Source of the DNA: Flavipsychrobacter sp.
GTDB taxonomy: Bacteria; Bacteroidota; Bacteroidia; Chitinophagales; Chitinophagaceae
NCBI GenBank assembly: GCA_016787265.1
Contig: JAEUVF010000013.1
Coordinates: forward strand, 62,001 to 126,000
DNA length: 64,000 nucleotides
Reading direction: 5' to 3'
Of the stretch, positions 52,062-61,057 are shown in pieces. A program made the position numbers and the translations under genes. Position 1 is the stretch's first letter. The number at the start of each line of letters is the position of its first letter. Below the pieces are notes generated by a model. The model was not told where the DNA came from. It saw only the letters and a program-made list of their open reading frames with translations, and did no database searches.

Positions 52062-55000
52062 ATGAAAGAACGTTATCAATTCCAACCCCAGCTGGTGCTG
52101 CGGGTTCCTCATTTCCCACTTTCGGCGAAACTGCATACTGGTAATTGGCAGGAATTGCTGAAGGACAGGCAATTTATGGAAGCCTTATACCTGGCTTCTC
52201 CCGTACTTTATACCGCCTGTAAGAAAATGCTGGAAGGAGAACAACCCGATGCGCGTGGTCTAAAAAAAATACAGCAGGCAATATTGAAGTATTACACACG
52301 AATGTATAGTCGGTGTACTCCATTTGGACTTTTTTCCGGTTGCGCGGTTGTGGAATGGGCCGCGGGAGAAACGGAATTGGTTATCGATCCGGATCATTTT
52401 TTTCGCCACACCCGTTTTGATATGCATTATCTCTGCGCACTGGCCCAACATCTGGCGGGTGAAGCTGGTATTAAGGAAAATTTGGGTTTTGCCAGGAATT
52501 CAACGCTTTACACCATCGGTGATGAAGCCCGCTATGTAGAGTACTATTACCAGGAAGGAAAACGCATCCATAAAATAAGTTCGGTTCAGCGCAATGAATA
52601 TATCGACCGCGTACTTTCGGCTGCATCGGGTTTTCAAAAAATAGAGGAGTTGGCGGCCCGGGTACTGGATGCAGATGTTTCAATGGAGGAAGCGATGGCC
52701 TTTATTAATGGGCTAATTGATGCCCAGGTGTTGGTTAGTGAATTGGAGCCGGCAATTACTGGTCCGGAGTTTATTTTTCAATTAAAGGCTATCCTGGAAA
52801 AACTTCCGGTTGATAACCAGGGAAGGCTGAAAGGTTGGATTGATTTTTTATCGGGTGCAGCGGCAAGACTGGAACTACTGGATGTAAAAGGGATCAATCC
52901 TCCGGAGGCCTATCTGGCTATTCAGGAGGAACTGACCAGGCTGCCTGTCGGGTTTGATGCAGGCAAACTGTTTCAGTGTGATCTCTTTTTGTCCCTTAAG
53001 CAGAACCGGATAGATGTACGGTTTCAGGATCAATTGCTGGAGGCGATGGAAGTATTACATCGCTTAAATCCAGTCCAGGAGCAAGGCATGCAGGAGTTTA
53101 TACGCCTTTTTCAGGAGCGTTATGAAGACAGGGAAATGCCCTTGCTGGAAATTCTGGATACAGAAACAGGCATTCCGTACAGGGGCAATTCGGGAGTAGA
53201 ATTAAGTCCGCTCCTGAATGATTTTATTTTTATCCGACCCGAGATTCCGGAAAATATAACCTGGGGGAAGCTTGAAAAATTCTGGGATACCAAGATCCGG
53301 CAAGCCGTGGAGCAGCATAAACGGGTGATCGAACTGAATGAAAAGGACCTGGAAAAGTTTAACCGTCAGGAAGTGAATACAGCGCCATCCTTATCACTTA
53401 TGTTTCGGTTGCTGGATGAAGAAAAACAGCTTTTATACCTGGAATCCGCAGGAGGTACCAGTGCGGCTATTTTATTAGGCAGATTTTCGCATGGTTCACC
53501 TGAAATTGAAAAGATTGTAAACTCCGTAACCCAGATGGAGCAGCAATTGGAGCCAGGCATTTTGTATGCAGAAATCGTTCATCTGCCGGAAAGCAGAATG
53601 GGAAATATTTTATTACATCCGGCATTCCGGCAATATGAGATTCCTTACCTGGCAAAATCATCTGTAGCGGGTGAATACCAGATTCCGGCTAATGATTTGC
53701 TGGTTTCAGTACGAAACAACCGGTTGGTATTGCGATCCGGTAAATTAAACAGAGAGATTATTCCTCGCTTATCCAGCGCGCATAATTTTCGAAATCAGCC
53801 GCTTCCTGTTTATGAGTTTTTATGTGATCTGCAAAGCCAGGGTATTTCAAATGGGTGTCACTTCAGCTGGGGTGGGGTAGCACAGGTTCATAAATTCCTG
53901 CCTTCCGTACAGTATAAAAATGTGTTATTGCATCCTGCCACCTGGAGAATGGAAAAGCAAGACTGGGATGAGTTGTTGGCAGCTGCTGAAGAAAAACGTG
54001 GTCAGGTGCTGGAATCCTGGATAATTAAATGGAATCTGCCAGGAAGCATCGTATTAGCTGACGGAGATAATGAATTATTGATTGATTTTTCGGAACCCCT
54101 GCTTCAGCAATTGTTTTTTGATTTGCTACCCAAACGCCAGGTGCTGATTATAAAGGAGTATTTATATAGCAGCCATACCGGTGTGAAGAATTCCAGGGGG
54201 GCAAACCATGCCAATCAATTCATTGCCATCTTGCAAAAGCAGGGCCGAACCTATTCGGATGCGCTGCAGGATCATGTACCACAGCCAATCACTGACCGGT
54301 TTTCAATCGGATCTGAATGGCTGTATTATAAGATCTATTGTGGAAGTCGTTCAGCGGAAAAGCTGCTTACAGAATGCCTGTATCCGCTAACGCAAAACCT
54401 GGAAAAGCAAGGCCTTATATATAAGTGGTTCTTTATCCGTTATTCAGATCCCCATTTTCATATTCGGTTCAGGCTACATTTATGTGATCCCGGACAGGTT
54501 GGAAAAGTAATACAGTTGATCAGCAGGTATATTGCTGGATTTGAGCAACAGGGATTTGTCTGGAAAATTCAGTTGGATACGTACCAGCGGGAGATTCAGC
54601 GTTATGGAACCCGATCCATAACAGCAGTGGAAAGCTTGTTTTTCCAAAATAGTATCGCAACTGTAAAATGGTTATGCAAAAATGAAGGGGATGAGCGTGA
54701 ACAGGAAAGATGGATCTGGGGATTGAAAGGAATTGATGTATTGCTGAATTGTTTTGGATGGGATCATGATAAGAAGACAATGCTGTTGGAGAAGCTTAAA
54801 ACAGCATTTGCAGAAGAGTTTCATACAGGGAAACTCTTAAAGCAACAGTTGGATAATTTGTACAGAAAGTATCGAGACCAATTAAAGATTGCGCTGGAAA
54901 CCAATACCGGAGAGGGTTTCAGCGTTTTGGAAATGGAAAGGGAAGTGCAGCAAATCGTGCTGCTGCAAAATCAAAAGTTACTGGAACCAACAATTGAAGA

Positions 55001-55139
55001 GTTGGTAGCGAGCCTTATTCATATGCAACTGAATCGTTTGTTTCCATCACAACCAAGGCAACATGAAATGATCTGTTATGATCTGCTCTATCGCTATTAT
55101 TATTCTGAAAAAATGCGAAAAAAACCTGTTCGTACCTAG
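52062..55139 (+). CDS. Class I lanthipeptide dehydratase, full-length LanB
   Basis: 1025 residues, the size of complete LanB. The N-terminal glutamylation part (about residues 1-720) shows YTRMYSRCTPFGLFSGCAVVEW, the family's RxTPFGL-like motif. The C-terminal SpaB_C/thiopeptide-type elimination domain (about residues 740-1010) begins FSIGSEWLYYKIYCGS and contains WFFIRYSDPHFHIRFRL. LanB dehydrates Ser and Thr of the precursor using glutamyl-tRNA. Unlike the split LanB of some Bacteroidota clusters, both halves are fused here. The precursor gene follows by 93 bp. The operon has no obvious promoter of its own. Confidence 0.93.
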   Translation: MKERYQFQPQLVLRVPHFPLSAKLHTGNWQELLKDRQFMEALYLASPVLYTACKKMLEGEQPDARGLKKIQQAILKYYTRMYSRCTPFGLFSGCAVVEWAAGETELVIDPDHFFRHTRFDMHYLCALAQHLAGEAGIKENLGFARNSTLYTIGDEARYVEYYYQEGKRIHKISSVQRNEYIDRVLSAASGFQKIEELAARVLDADVSMEEAMAFINGLIDAQVLVSELEPAITGPEFIFQLKAILEKLPVDNQGRLKGWIDFLSGAAARLELLDVKGINPPEAYLAIQEELTRLPVGFDAGKLFQCDLFLSLKQNRIDVRFQDQLLEAMEVLHRLNPVQEQGMQEFIRLFQERYEDREMPLLEILDTETGIPYRGNSGVELSPLLNDFIFIRPEIPENITWGKLEKFWDTKIRQAVEQHKRVIELNEKDLEKFNRQEVNTAPSLSLMFRLLDEEKQLLYLESAGGTSAAILLGRFSHGSPEIEKIVNSVTQMEQQLEPGILYAEIVHLPESRMGNILLHPAFRQYEIPYLAKSSVAGEYQIPANDLLVSVRNNRLVLRSGKLNREIIPRLSSAHNFRNQPLPVYEFLCDLQSQGISNGCHFSWGGVAQVHKFLPSVQYKNVLLHPATWRMEKQDWDELLAAAEEKRGQVLESWIIKWNLPGSIVLADGDNELLIDFSEPLLQQLFFDLLPKRQVLIIKEYLYSSHTGVKNSRGANHANQFIAILQKQGRTYSDALQDHVPQPITDRFSIGSEWLYYKIYCGSRSAEKLLTECLYPLTQNLEKQGLIYKWFFIRYSDPHFHIRFRLHLCDPGQVGKVIQLISRYIAGFEQQGFVWKIQLDTYQREIQRYGTRSITAVESLFFQNSIATVKWLCKNEGDEREQERWIWGLKGIDVLLNCFGWDHDKKTMLLEKLKTAFAEEFHTGKLLKQQLDNLYRKYRDQLKIALETNTGEGFSVLEMEREVQQIVLLQNQKLLEPTIEELVASLIHMQLNRLFPSQPRQHEMICYDLLYRYYYSEKMRKKPVRT

Positions 55140-55186
55140 AATACGCTTGTTGGTGTAGTAGATACGGCCGCGGGTTGTTGCCGGGA

Positions 55187-55194
55187 TACATTTG
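55187..55194 (+). promoter_or_regulatory. Candidate -7 element for the precursor peptide gene
   Basis: TACATTTG matches TAnnTTTG exactly, 39 bp before the ATG at 55233; no TTG is at the proper -33 position. It would allow the precursor to be transcribed separately from lanB. An inverted repeat (55191-55218) overlaps it. Confidence 0.38.
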
Positions 55195-55218
55195 TTGAAA
55201 TAATTATTCATCAACAAA
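55191..55218. repeat. 8-bp inverted repeat in the precursor leader region
   Basis: TTTGTTGA (55191-55198) and TCAACAAA (55211-55218) with a 12-base AT-rich loop, 15 bp before the precursor ATG and overlapping the putative -7 element. It could be an operator or a 5' mRNA hairpin. Confidence 0.5.
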
Positions 55219-55232
55219 TAAATCTTTCTACA

Positions 55233-55427
55233 ATGAGACCCGAGCAAATCAAATCCAAACTGAACATTCAGAAGAAAACAATTGCAATCATGGTAAAACA
55301 GGCAGAAGTTTCTACCAGTCAGCAGCCTTTTGTTAAAGGACAGGATATTCGGTTTATTCCTTCATTTGTAGAAATTTGTAATACTACATCACCAAAGCCA
55401 ACAACCAAGGGTGGGTTAGTAATATAG
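55233..55427 (+). CDS. Class I lanthipeptide precursor with a single cysteine
   Basis: 64 residues. The leader has the basic/hydrophobic motif KLNIQKKTIAIMVK (residues 9-22), as in Bacteroidota class I precursors where an LNLxKxTI-like stretch is read by LanB. The C-terminal core (from about residue 41, FIPSFVEICNTTSPKP and on) holds Ser44, Thr51, Thr52, Ser53, Thr57, Thr58 and only one Cys (Cys49), so at most one (methyl)lanthionine ring; Ser44-Cys49 is the likely pair, leaving several dehydratable residues. No double-Gly leader cleavage site is clear. It lies between the LanB gene and a sensor kinase gene. Confidence 0.85.
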   Translation: MRPEQIKSKLNIQKKTIAIMVKQAEVSTSQQPFVKGQDIRFIPSFVEICNTTSPKPTTKGGLVI

Positions 55428-55446
55428 GCTGTGATTTTTGGCGGCT

Positions 55447-55491
55447 GCATTCAGAATTTGTATCTATGTTGTTAAAACAAATTCTGAATGC
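55447..55491. repeat. 15-bp perfect inverted repeat spanning the kinase start
   Basis: GCATTCAGAATTTGT (55447-55461) and ACAAATTCTGAATGC (55477-55491), loop of 15 bases. It begins 20 bp after the precursor stop, and its right arm includes the ATG at 55488 of the sensor kinase. Without a T-run it is not a terminator; it may hide that start codon, stabilise the precursor mRNA, or be a regulator site. Confidence 0.8.
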
Positions 55492-56516
55492 TGGAAAAAA
55501 ATTATGGAAATATGACCCGGCATGCATTAGTCTGGCTGGGCTGGATAGGGATTACGCAGACAATGGTGTTTGTAACCCGCGGTGATTTTTACCTATTACA
55601 ATCTCTTGTCTTTTTCATTCCAAGTATTGCTTGGTTTTATTTTTGCAGTTTTGTTCTATTCAAAAACTTTTTTGCGAATAAAAAAGCAAGAATTACCAAT
55701 TTATTACTGTTAATAGTCTTTATTCCAGTATTCCATTTTGCCCGCTATGTGCTGAATCTGCTGTTTGGAAATGAAGTAACGGTAAGTTTTTTTTCCGACC
55801 GGGAACAAATCGGCTTATCCTTAGCCTATCAGATGCAATACACCATATTCGCATTAGGATATTGCTATTTTATTTATTCCCTGGAACGACAAAAAAGAAT
55901 TCAGGAACTCGAATTGAATAATCGTCAGCTGGAAATCCAGCAATTACATACTGAATATAACTTCTTGAAAGCACAGGTAAACCCTCACTTTTTATACAAC
56001 ACCCTGAATACACTGTTTTCCCATGCACAGTATTATTCAGACGAACTTGCCAATAATATCCTGAAATTATCGGAAATCATGCGGTATAGCATAGAGGGAC
56101 TAGATAAGGATAATGGAATGGTTAATCTCAAAAATGAAATCCATCACCTCCAGAATCTCATCGATATCCACCAGCTCCGCTTTTCAAACGAACTCCAAAT
56201 TGATTTTACAGTTACCGGACCAGTCGGAGATTTTGCCATTCCACCGCTGGTATTCATTACCTTTGTCGAGAACGCGCTCAAATACGGAGAATTAAAAAAC
56301 AGTTCCCATCCATTGGTTATCCGCTTGGATGCCAGCCAGGACAGGGTCCGATTTTATTGCCGTAATAAGAAAAAGAAAAACGTGATTGAGAAGAGCAGTG
56401 GAATAGGAATTCAGAATGTATTGAAACGACTGGATGTTTCCTATAAGGGAAAATATGAGGTAACGACAAATAATGAAGAGGAATTCTATACACTGGAGTT
56501 AATCCTGTATGTTTGA
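55488..56516 (+). CDS. LytS-type sensor histidine kinase
   Basis: 342 residues: four TM helices in the first about 130 residues, a coiled linker, then a His_kinase domain with the phosphoacceptor His in AQVNPHFLYNTLNTLFSHA, and a short HATPase (FVENALKYGELKNSS; SGIGIQNVLKRL). It pairs with the LytTR regulator encoded 6 bp downstream. Two starts are possible: ATG 55488, inside the inverted repeat, or ATG 55512 (MTRHALVWLGW), which begins just before TM1. The signal may be the lanthipeptide itself, by analogy to autoinducing clusters; this is inference. Confidence 0.92.
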   Translation: MLEKNYGNMTRHALVWLGWIGITQTMVFVTRGDFYLLQSLVFFIPSIAWFYFCSFVLFKNFFANKKARITNLLLLIVFIPVFHFARYVLNLLFGNEVTVSFFSDREQIGLSLAYQMQYTIFALGYCYFIYSLERQKRIQELELNNRQLEIQQLHTEYNFLKAQVNPHFLYNTLNTLFSHAQYYSDELANNILKLSEIMRYSIEGLDKDNGMVNLKNEIHHLQNLIDIHQLRFSNELQIDFTVTGPVGDFAIPPLVFITFVENALKYGELKNSSHPLVIRLDASQDRVRFYCRNKKKKNVIEKSSGIGIQNVLKRLDVSYKGKYEVTTNNEEEFYTLELILYV

Positions 56517-56522
56517 TATCGT

Positions 56523-57242
56523 ATGGTTAGATGCATGATTATTGACGATGAGAAGGCAGCAATTGATGTGCTGGTAAATTATGTTTCCAAGATTGAACAC
56601 CTGGAACTTATTGCTACAGCCACAAATCCCATTACAGGAATTGATCTTATTCACCGCCATAAACCCGACCTTGTATTTCTAGATATCCAGATGGAAGAAA
56701 TGAGCGGTATCGATATTCTGAAAATTGTTGGTAATCACACCAAGGTAATATTTTGTACAGCCTATTCAGATTTTGCTCTCGATGCATTTGACTATGAAGC
56801 AGTGGACTACCTGATGAAGCCCATTGCATTTCCACGTTTCATGAAAGCTGTTCAACGGGCAATGGGAATAATTATGGCAGGGAAAGTAGCAGTAGTAGAC
56901 GCCATTCCCAATGATTATATTTTTGTAAAAACGGAACAGAAAGGCAAACTTGTTAAAATTAATTACGATGAAATTGATTTTATAGAGGGACAAAAAAACT
57001 ATGTTGCCTTTCATAAAGGCAAGGAGAAAATCATGACACTCTTAAATCTGAAAGATATAGAGGATCGTTTGCCTAAGAATACATTTGTACGTGTACATCG
57101 CTCATTTATTGTACCGTTTAAAAATATTGTTTCCATCGAAAACAATATCCTGAAACTGCGCAACCGGGTGGAGCAGGTTCCCATTGGTGATGTGTATAAA
57201 GATCAATTGGTATCACGCACGCGTGATAGTACTATGAAGTAA
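56523..57242 (+). CDS. LytTR-family response regulator
   Basis: 239 residues: receiver domain with Asp54 (LVFLDIQMEEMSG) and the Lys in LMKPIAF, and a C-terminal LytTR DNA-binding domain (VKTEQKGKLVKINYDEIDFIEGQKNYV, VRVHRSFIVPFKNI). The next gene is lanC 87 bp downstream. It is placed inside the lanthipeptide cluster, so control of lanA/lanC is likely. An in-frame ATG at 56535 is another possible start. Confidence 0.94.
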   Translation: MVRCMIIDDEKAAIDVLVNYVSKIEHLELIATATNPITGIDLIHRHKPDLVFLDIQMEEMSGIDILKIVGNHTKVIFCTAYSDFALDAFDYEAVDYLMKPIAFPRFMKAVQRAMGIIMAGKVAVVDAIPNDYIFVKTEQKGKLVKINYDEIDFIEGQKNYVAFHKGKEKIMTLLNLKDIEDRLPKNTFVRVHRSFIVPFKNIVSIENNILKLRNRVEQVPIGDVYKDQLVSRTRDSTMK

Positions 57243-57329
57243 GGGATCTGTCCTTACAAAAAGCCGGTTAGTGTAATAAACTTAAATTTTGTGATTACGG
57301 CATTTACTTTTATCCTGTAAATAAAAGTT

Positions 57330-58553
57330 ATGCAAGTCAACCCATATCCTGCTGAATTTTTGACTACAAATTCAAACAGTACTTCTAAAGAAATCATCGG
57401 TCAGATCAAAACGATTGATCACGCTATTAATTCGGGAAAAATCTTTAATGATTCTCTGTTCCAGGGAAAACTGGGATTGTCACTTTATCATTACAGCAGT
57501 TTTGAATATACTGGATCCGAAGAGCATATACAAAGAGGCCGCAACTACCTGGATGAAGTTTTTTGTAAATTCAATGAAAGCGGAAGTTCTCTTCTGAATC
57601 CTTCACTAAGCAATGGGCTGGGCGGTTTTATGTCGCTTCTGAATTACCTTACAAAGAAGCAATACATCTACCAGGATCTCCTCGAGTTTGAAGAAATAGA
57701 TAAATTTCTGCTCAAGCAGGCGCTTCACCAGGTTGAGCATGATTTCAATGATTATCTGCATGGAGCCTTTGGTGTACTAAACTACTTCATAGACAGGTTG
57801 CCTGATCCTGCGATTCAATTGCATGCGGAATGTCTGATAGAAGCGATACTTAGAAAGGTAGTGCACACCAAACAGGGTAGTTTTATTCGTAATTATTTTG
57901 TTTCAAAGGAAGAAACAAGTGAGATTAATCTGAGTTTATCACATGGTCAAACAGGTTTTATTCTGGTGCTTCTAAAAGCATTTGAAGAAGGATTGCTTTT
58001 TGAGCAATTGCATGATACTATTCGCTCTATGATTTCTCTTCTGCTAAAACAAACCATGCCAACTGATCCTGAAAATAACAGGCATTCTATTTTTCCCAAC
58101 ACTGTTCATGAAGCTACCAGGGAAAAAACATATAACAACAGGATGGGATGGTGTTATGGCGACCTGAACCAGGCGTTCCTGCTATATAAAGCAGGCACAA
58201 GCTTCGGTATAAAACAATACCTGGAAATCGCTGACCTGATTGGTGCCAGTTCACTGGATCGGTTAGATATTTCCTCTACCATGTGTGTGGATGCTCAATT
58301 TTGTCATGGAGCCGCCGGTATTGCTGCGATGTATAAATCTTTGTTCACCATCAGCGGTCATGCATATTATGAGAAGGCCTCAGCCACCTGGATTCAGAAA
58401 TGCCTGGAATTTCTGAAACGTGGGAATATAAATCTTGATTATGAAGATCGGGAGATGTCTCTGCTGGAAGGATTGCCGGGAATTTCACTGGTACTGCAGG
58501 ATGCGGTATATCCCAATAAAGGACAATGGAAAGAATTCTTTTTGATAAACTAA
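57330..58553 (+). CDS. Lanthionine synthetase C-like cyclase, LanC
   Basis: 407 residues forming an alpha/alpha toroid with LanC motifs: SLSHGQTGFILVL, GWCYGDLNQAFLLY (Cys275) and QFCHGAAGIAAMY (Cys325, His326), the three zinc ligands that activate the precursor Cys thiol. It catalyses Michael addition of Cys to Dha/Dhb. It completes the cluster together with LanB and the precursor; no LanT, LanP or immunity gene is seen in the window. Confidence 0.93.
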   Translation: MQVNPYPAEFLTTNSNSTSKEIIGQIKTIDHAINSGKIFNDSLFQGKLGLSLYHYSSFEYTGSEEHIQRGRNYLDEVFCKFNESGSSLLNPSLSNGLGGFMSLLNYLTKKQYIYQDLLEFEEIDKFLLKQALHQVEHDFNDYLHGAFGVLNYFIDRLPDPAIQLHAECLIEAILRKVVHTKQGSFIRNYFVSKEETSEINLSLSHGQTGFILVLLKAFEEGLLFEQLHDTIRSMISLLLKQTMPTDPENNRHSIFPNTVHEATREKTYNNRMGWCYGDLNQAFLLYKAGTSFGIKQYLEIADLIGASSLDRLDISSTMCVDAQFCHGAAGIAAMYKSLFTISGHAYYEKASATWIQKCLEFLKRGNINLDYEDREMSLLEGLPGISLVLQDAVYPNKGQWKEFFLIN

Positions 58554-58567
58554 AGTACCATTAAACC

Positions 58568-58614
58568 TGTGGCCTACTCATCCCGAAGGAATTCTTCAGG
58601 ATGGGTAGGTCACC
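58568..58614. terminator. Bidirectional hairpin between lanC and the PBP1A gene
   Basis: GTGGCCTACTCATCC and GGATGGGTAGGTCAC form a 15-bp stem with two G-U pairs, with an inner GAAG/CTTC-like extension (GAAGGAATTCTTC). It lies between convergent genes (lanC stop 58553, PBP1A stop 58624). No long T-run follows. Confidence 0.65.
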
Positions 58615-58623
58615 TATGAAATT

Positions 58624-61032
58624 TTATTGTTCCTTGTTCTTCTTGCCTCCAAAAATCTTTCTCAGTATTCCTTTTTTCTTTGGCTCATCAGTTGTTGGTT
58701 TTTCTGATGAATTCTTATCATTCTTTTTCTCCGATTGCCGGGCCTCTTTCAATACATCCTGTTCCTCTTTTGGAATCTCTGATTCAATAGGTACGTAATT
58801 ATCATCTGGTTCCATCAGGTATTGATCCGCTGCTCCATTTCCCTGGTCTTCCCCTTCAGCTCCCGGAGGTTGCGACTGATCAATAATGTTCATGTAATCG
58901 TACATGACTTCATTGCGCATTTGTTCTGGTTGCGCAAAGCGTACGTCTTTATCTACTCCAAGCGTTTTGTCGGCATACACTTTCTGGAAAAAATATTCCC
59001 AAATGGGTCTTGATGCCTGTCCGCCATATCCGAGGTTGTTTTCAATGCGGATGAAACGATCATCACAGCCCACCCAGGTACCACCCAGTAATTGAGGGGT
59101 GAATCCAATGAACCATGCGTCTGCATTATCGTTGGTAGTTCCTGTTTTACCCGCCATCTCGGCAGCTCCTAAACGGGCTCTCAATCCGGCAGCAGTACCA
59201 ACTTCTACCGGTCCGCCTAACATTTTGGTAGTTGTGTAAGCCGCGGATTCACTGATTACCTGGTTCATTTTGGTCTGGAAGCTTTCCAGCACATTTCCAT
59301 TTCTGTCTTCAATACGTGTAATATAAATGGGCTCTGTGCTGAAACCATTATTGGCAAACATGGTATAGCCATACAACATTTCATACATCGACAGATCTAC
59401 TGCACCCAAACAAATAGAAGGGTAGGGGTCCATTTTACTTTTTATGTTGATGTTATGCAGGAACTCTACAAAACGTTTGGGCCCAATCTGCTTCATGATA
59501 TAGGCTGTTGCACAGTTGTAGGAATAGGTAAGGGCTGTTGCCATTGAAACCGTATTTCCTTTGCAAATTCCTTTCGCTGGTACCATCCCGAAGCCAGGAA
59601 AGTCCTGTGCCACGTTTTCAACCGGAGTTTCAGGTGTAAATCCGGCTTCTTCGATGGCCTGGCAATATAAAAAGGGTTTGATACTGGAACCTACCTGGCG
59701 TTTGGTGTTAATGTTTACGTGATCAAACTTGTAGGTTTTAAAATCGATACCGCCTACCCATGCTTTTACTTCACCCGTTATCGGATCCATCACCATGAAG
59801 GATGTTTGAAGCATTTGCCGGTGATATTTAATGGAATCCAGGGGAGTCATTACTGTATCCTTTTCTCTGCGGGAATTCCACGCAAAGACCTTCATGGGAG
59901 TTTTGGTTTTAAAGCTTTTCCGTAATTCTTCTTCCGTCATTCCATCTTCCTTACCATTCTTCCAACGATCACTTGCTTTCATAGCCGCTTCCAGCACACT
60001 GTTACGTCCTTCCCACACAGTTCCTTTCTTTATGGATGCCTGTGCATCCATGGCTTTCTGCAATACCGGCATATGTTTGGCAACGGCTTCTTCCGCATAA
60101 ATCTGCATACGTGGATTAATCGTTGTATAAATCCTCAATCCATCTTTGTATATGTCATAAGGATCACCTGTAGCCGGATTCGTGGTTTCCTTGCACCATT
60201 TTTTGATTTCCTCTCTGAGCACTTCACGGAAATAGGGTGCCAGTCCCGCTGTTTCATCCTGTTTGCGGTAATTCAGTGCAATTGGTTTCTTTTTCAGTTT
60301 TGACCCTTCTTCTTCTGTGAGATAACCGTTTTTGATCATTTGGTCCAGCACAACATTACGGCGACTAACAGCCGCTTTGGGATTTCTTCTCGGGTTATAA
60401 AGAGTATTGCCTTTTAATAATCCGATCAGAACAGCCGCTTCCTCCGGAGCCAGCCGATCTGGCTCTTTTTGAAAGAATGTCAGCGCTGCATTGCGGATCC
60501 CATATACATTCTCTCCAAAAGGAACGGTGTTGAGGTATAAGGTGAGTATTTCCTGCTTGGTAAAATTTCGTTCCAGCTTGATGGCAATTACCCATTCTTT
60601 CAATTTCTGGATAACACGAAGCAGTGGGTTTTTGGAGCGTTCGGCAAACATATTAAGCGCCAACTGCTGTGTAATGGTTGAACCTCCTCCTTCACGACCC
60701 AGAAATATTATCGCCCGTAAAACCGATTTTCCGTCAATGCCCGAATGGTCAAAGAATCGTTCATCCTCTGTAGCGATCAGGGCATTAACAGCATGTTTGC
60801 TGATATCGCGATATTCAACATTGCTCCGGTTACCCCTATCCCTGAAGTACTTCCCCATTAATGTTCCATCCGCAGCATATACTTCTGTTGCCTGAAGTAT
60901 CGACGGATTCTCCAATTCACTGAGTGATGGCAGTTTGCCAAATAATCCAAGATTGATGGATAAAATCAACGCGAGAAATAAGCCAAAGCCAATGAAGAAA
61001 ATTTTCCAAAATACGCGTGTTACCTGTTTCAT
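58624..61032 (-). CDS. Penicillin-binding protein 1A
   Basis: 802 residues: TM anchor (IFFIGFGLFLALILSINLGL), GT51 domain with the catalytic Glu in ATEDERFFDHSGID and GGSTITQQLALNMF, a transpeptidase domain with SxxK in VGSSIKPFLYC, SYN and KTGTTNDN, and a charged low-complexity C-terminus rich in Lys/Glu/Ser. It polymerises and crosslinks peptidoglycan. It follows the PorW/SprE-like gene by 25 bp on the same strand. Confidence 0.95.
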   Translation of the reverse strand: MKQVTRVFWKIFFIGFGLFLALILSINLGLFGKLPSLSELENPSILQATEVYAADGTLMGKYFRDRGNRSNVEYRDISKHAVNALIATEDERFFDHSGIDGKSVLRAIIFLGREGGGSTITQQLALNMFAERSKNPLLRVIQKLKEWVIAIKLERNFTKQEILTLYLNTVPFGENVYGIRNAALTFFQKEPDRLAPEEAAVLIGLLKGNTLYNPRRNPKAAVSRRNVVLDQMIKNGYLTEEEGSKLKKKPIALNYRKQDETAGLAPYFREVLREEIKKWCKETTNPATGDPYDIYKDGLRIYTTINPRMQIYAEEAVAKHMPVLQKAMDAQASIKKGTVWEGRNSVLEAAMKASDRWKNGKEDGMTEEELRKSFKTKTPMKVFAWNSRREKDTVMTPLDSIKYHRQMLQTSFMVMDPITGEVKAWVGGIDFKTYKFDHVNINTKRQVGSSIKPFLYCQAIEEAGFTPETPVENVAQDFPGFGMVPAKGICKGNTVSMATALTYSYNCATAYIMKQIGPKRFVEFLHNINIKSKMDPYPSICLGAVDLSMYEMLYGYTMFANNGFSTEPIYITRIEDRNGNVLESFQTKMNQVISESAAYTTTKMLGGPVEVGTAAGLRARLGAAEMAGKTGTTNDNADAWFIGFTPQLLGGTWVGCDDRFIRIENNLGYGGQASRPIWEYFFQKVYADKTLGVDKDVRFAQPEQMRNEVMYDYMNIIDQSQPPGAEGEDQGNGAADQYLMEPDDNYVPIESEIPKEEQDVLKEARQSEKKNDKNSSEKPTTDEPKKKGILRKIFGGKKNKEQ

Positions 61033-61057
61033 ATTGTTGTTTTACGAACGAACCGGT

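Noticed and set aside
55428..55491. Rho-independent terminator after the lanthipeptide precursor gene
   Set aside because: The 15-bp stem is real, but it is followed by GGAAAAAAA instead of a T-run on the coding strand.
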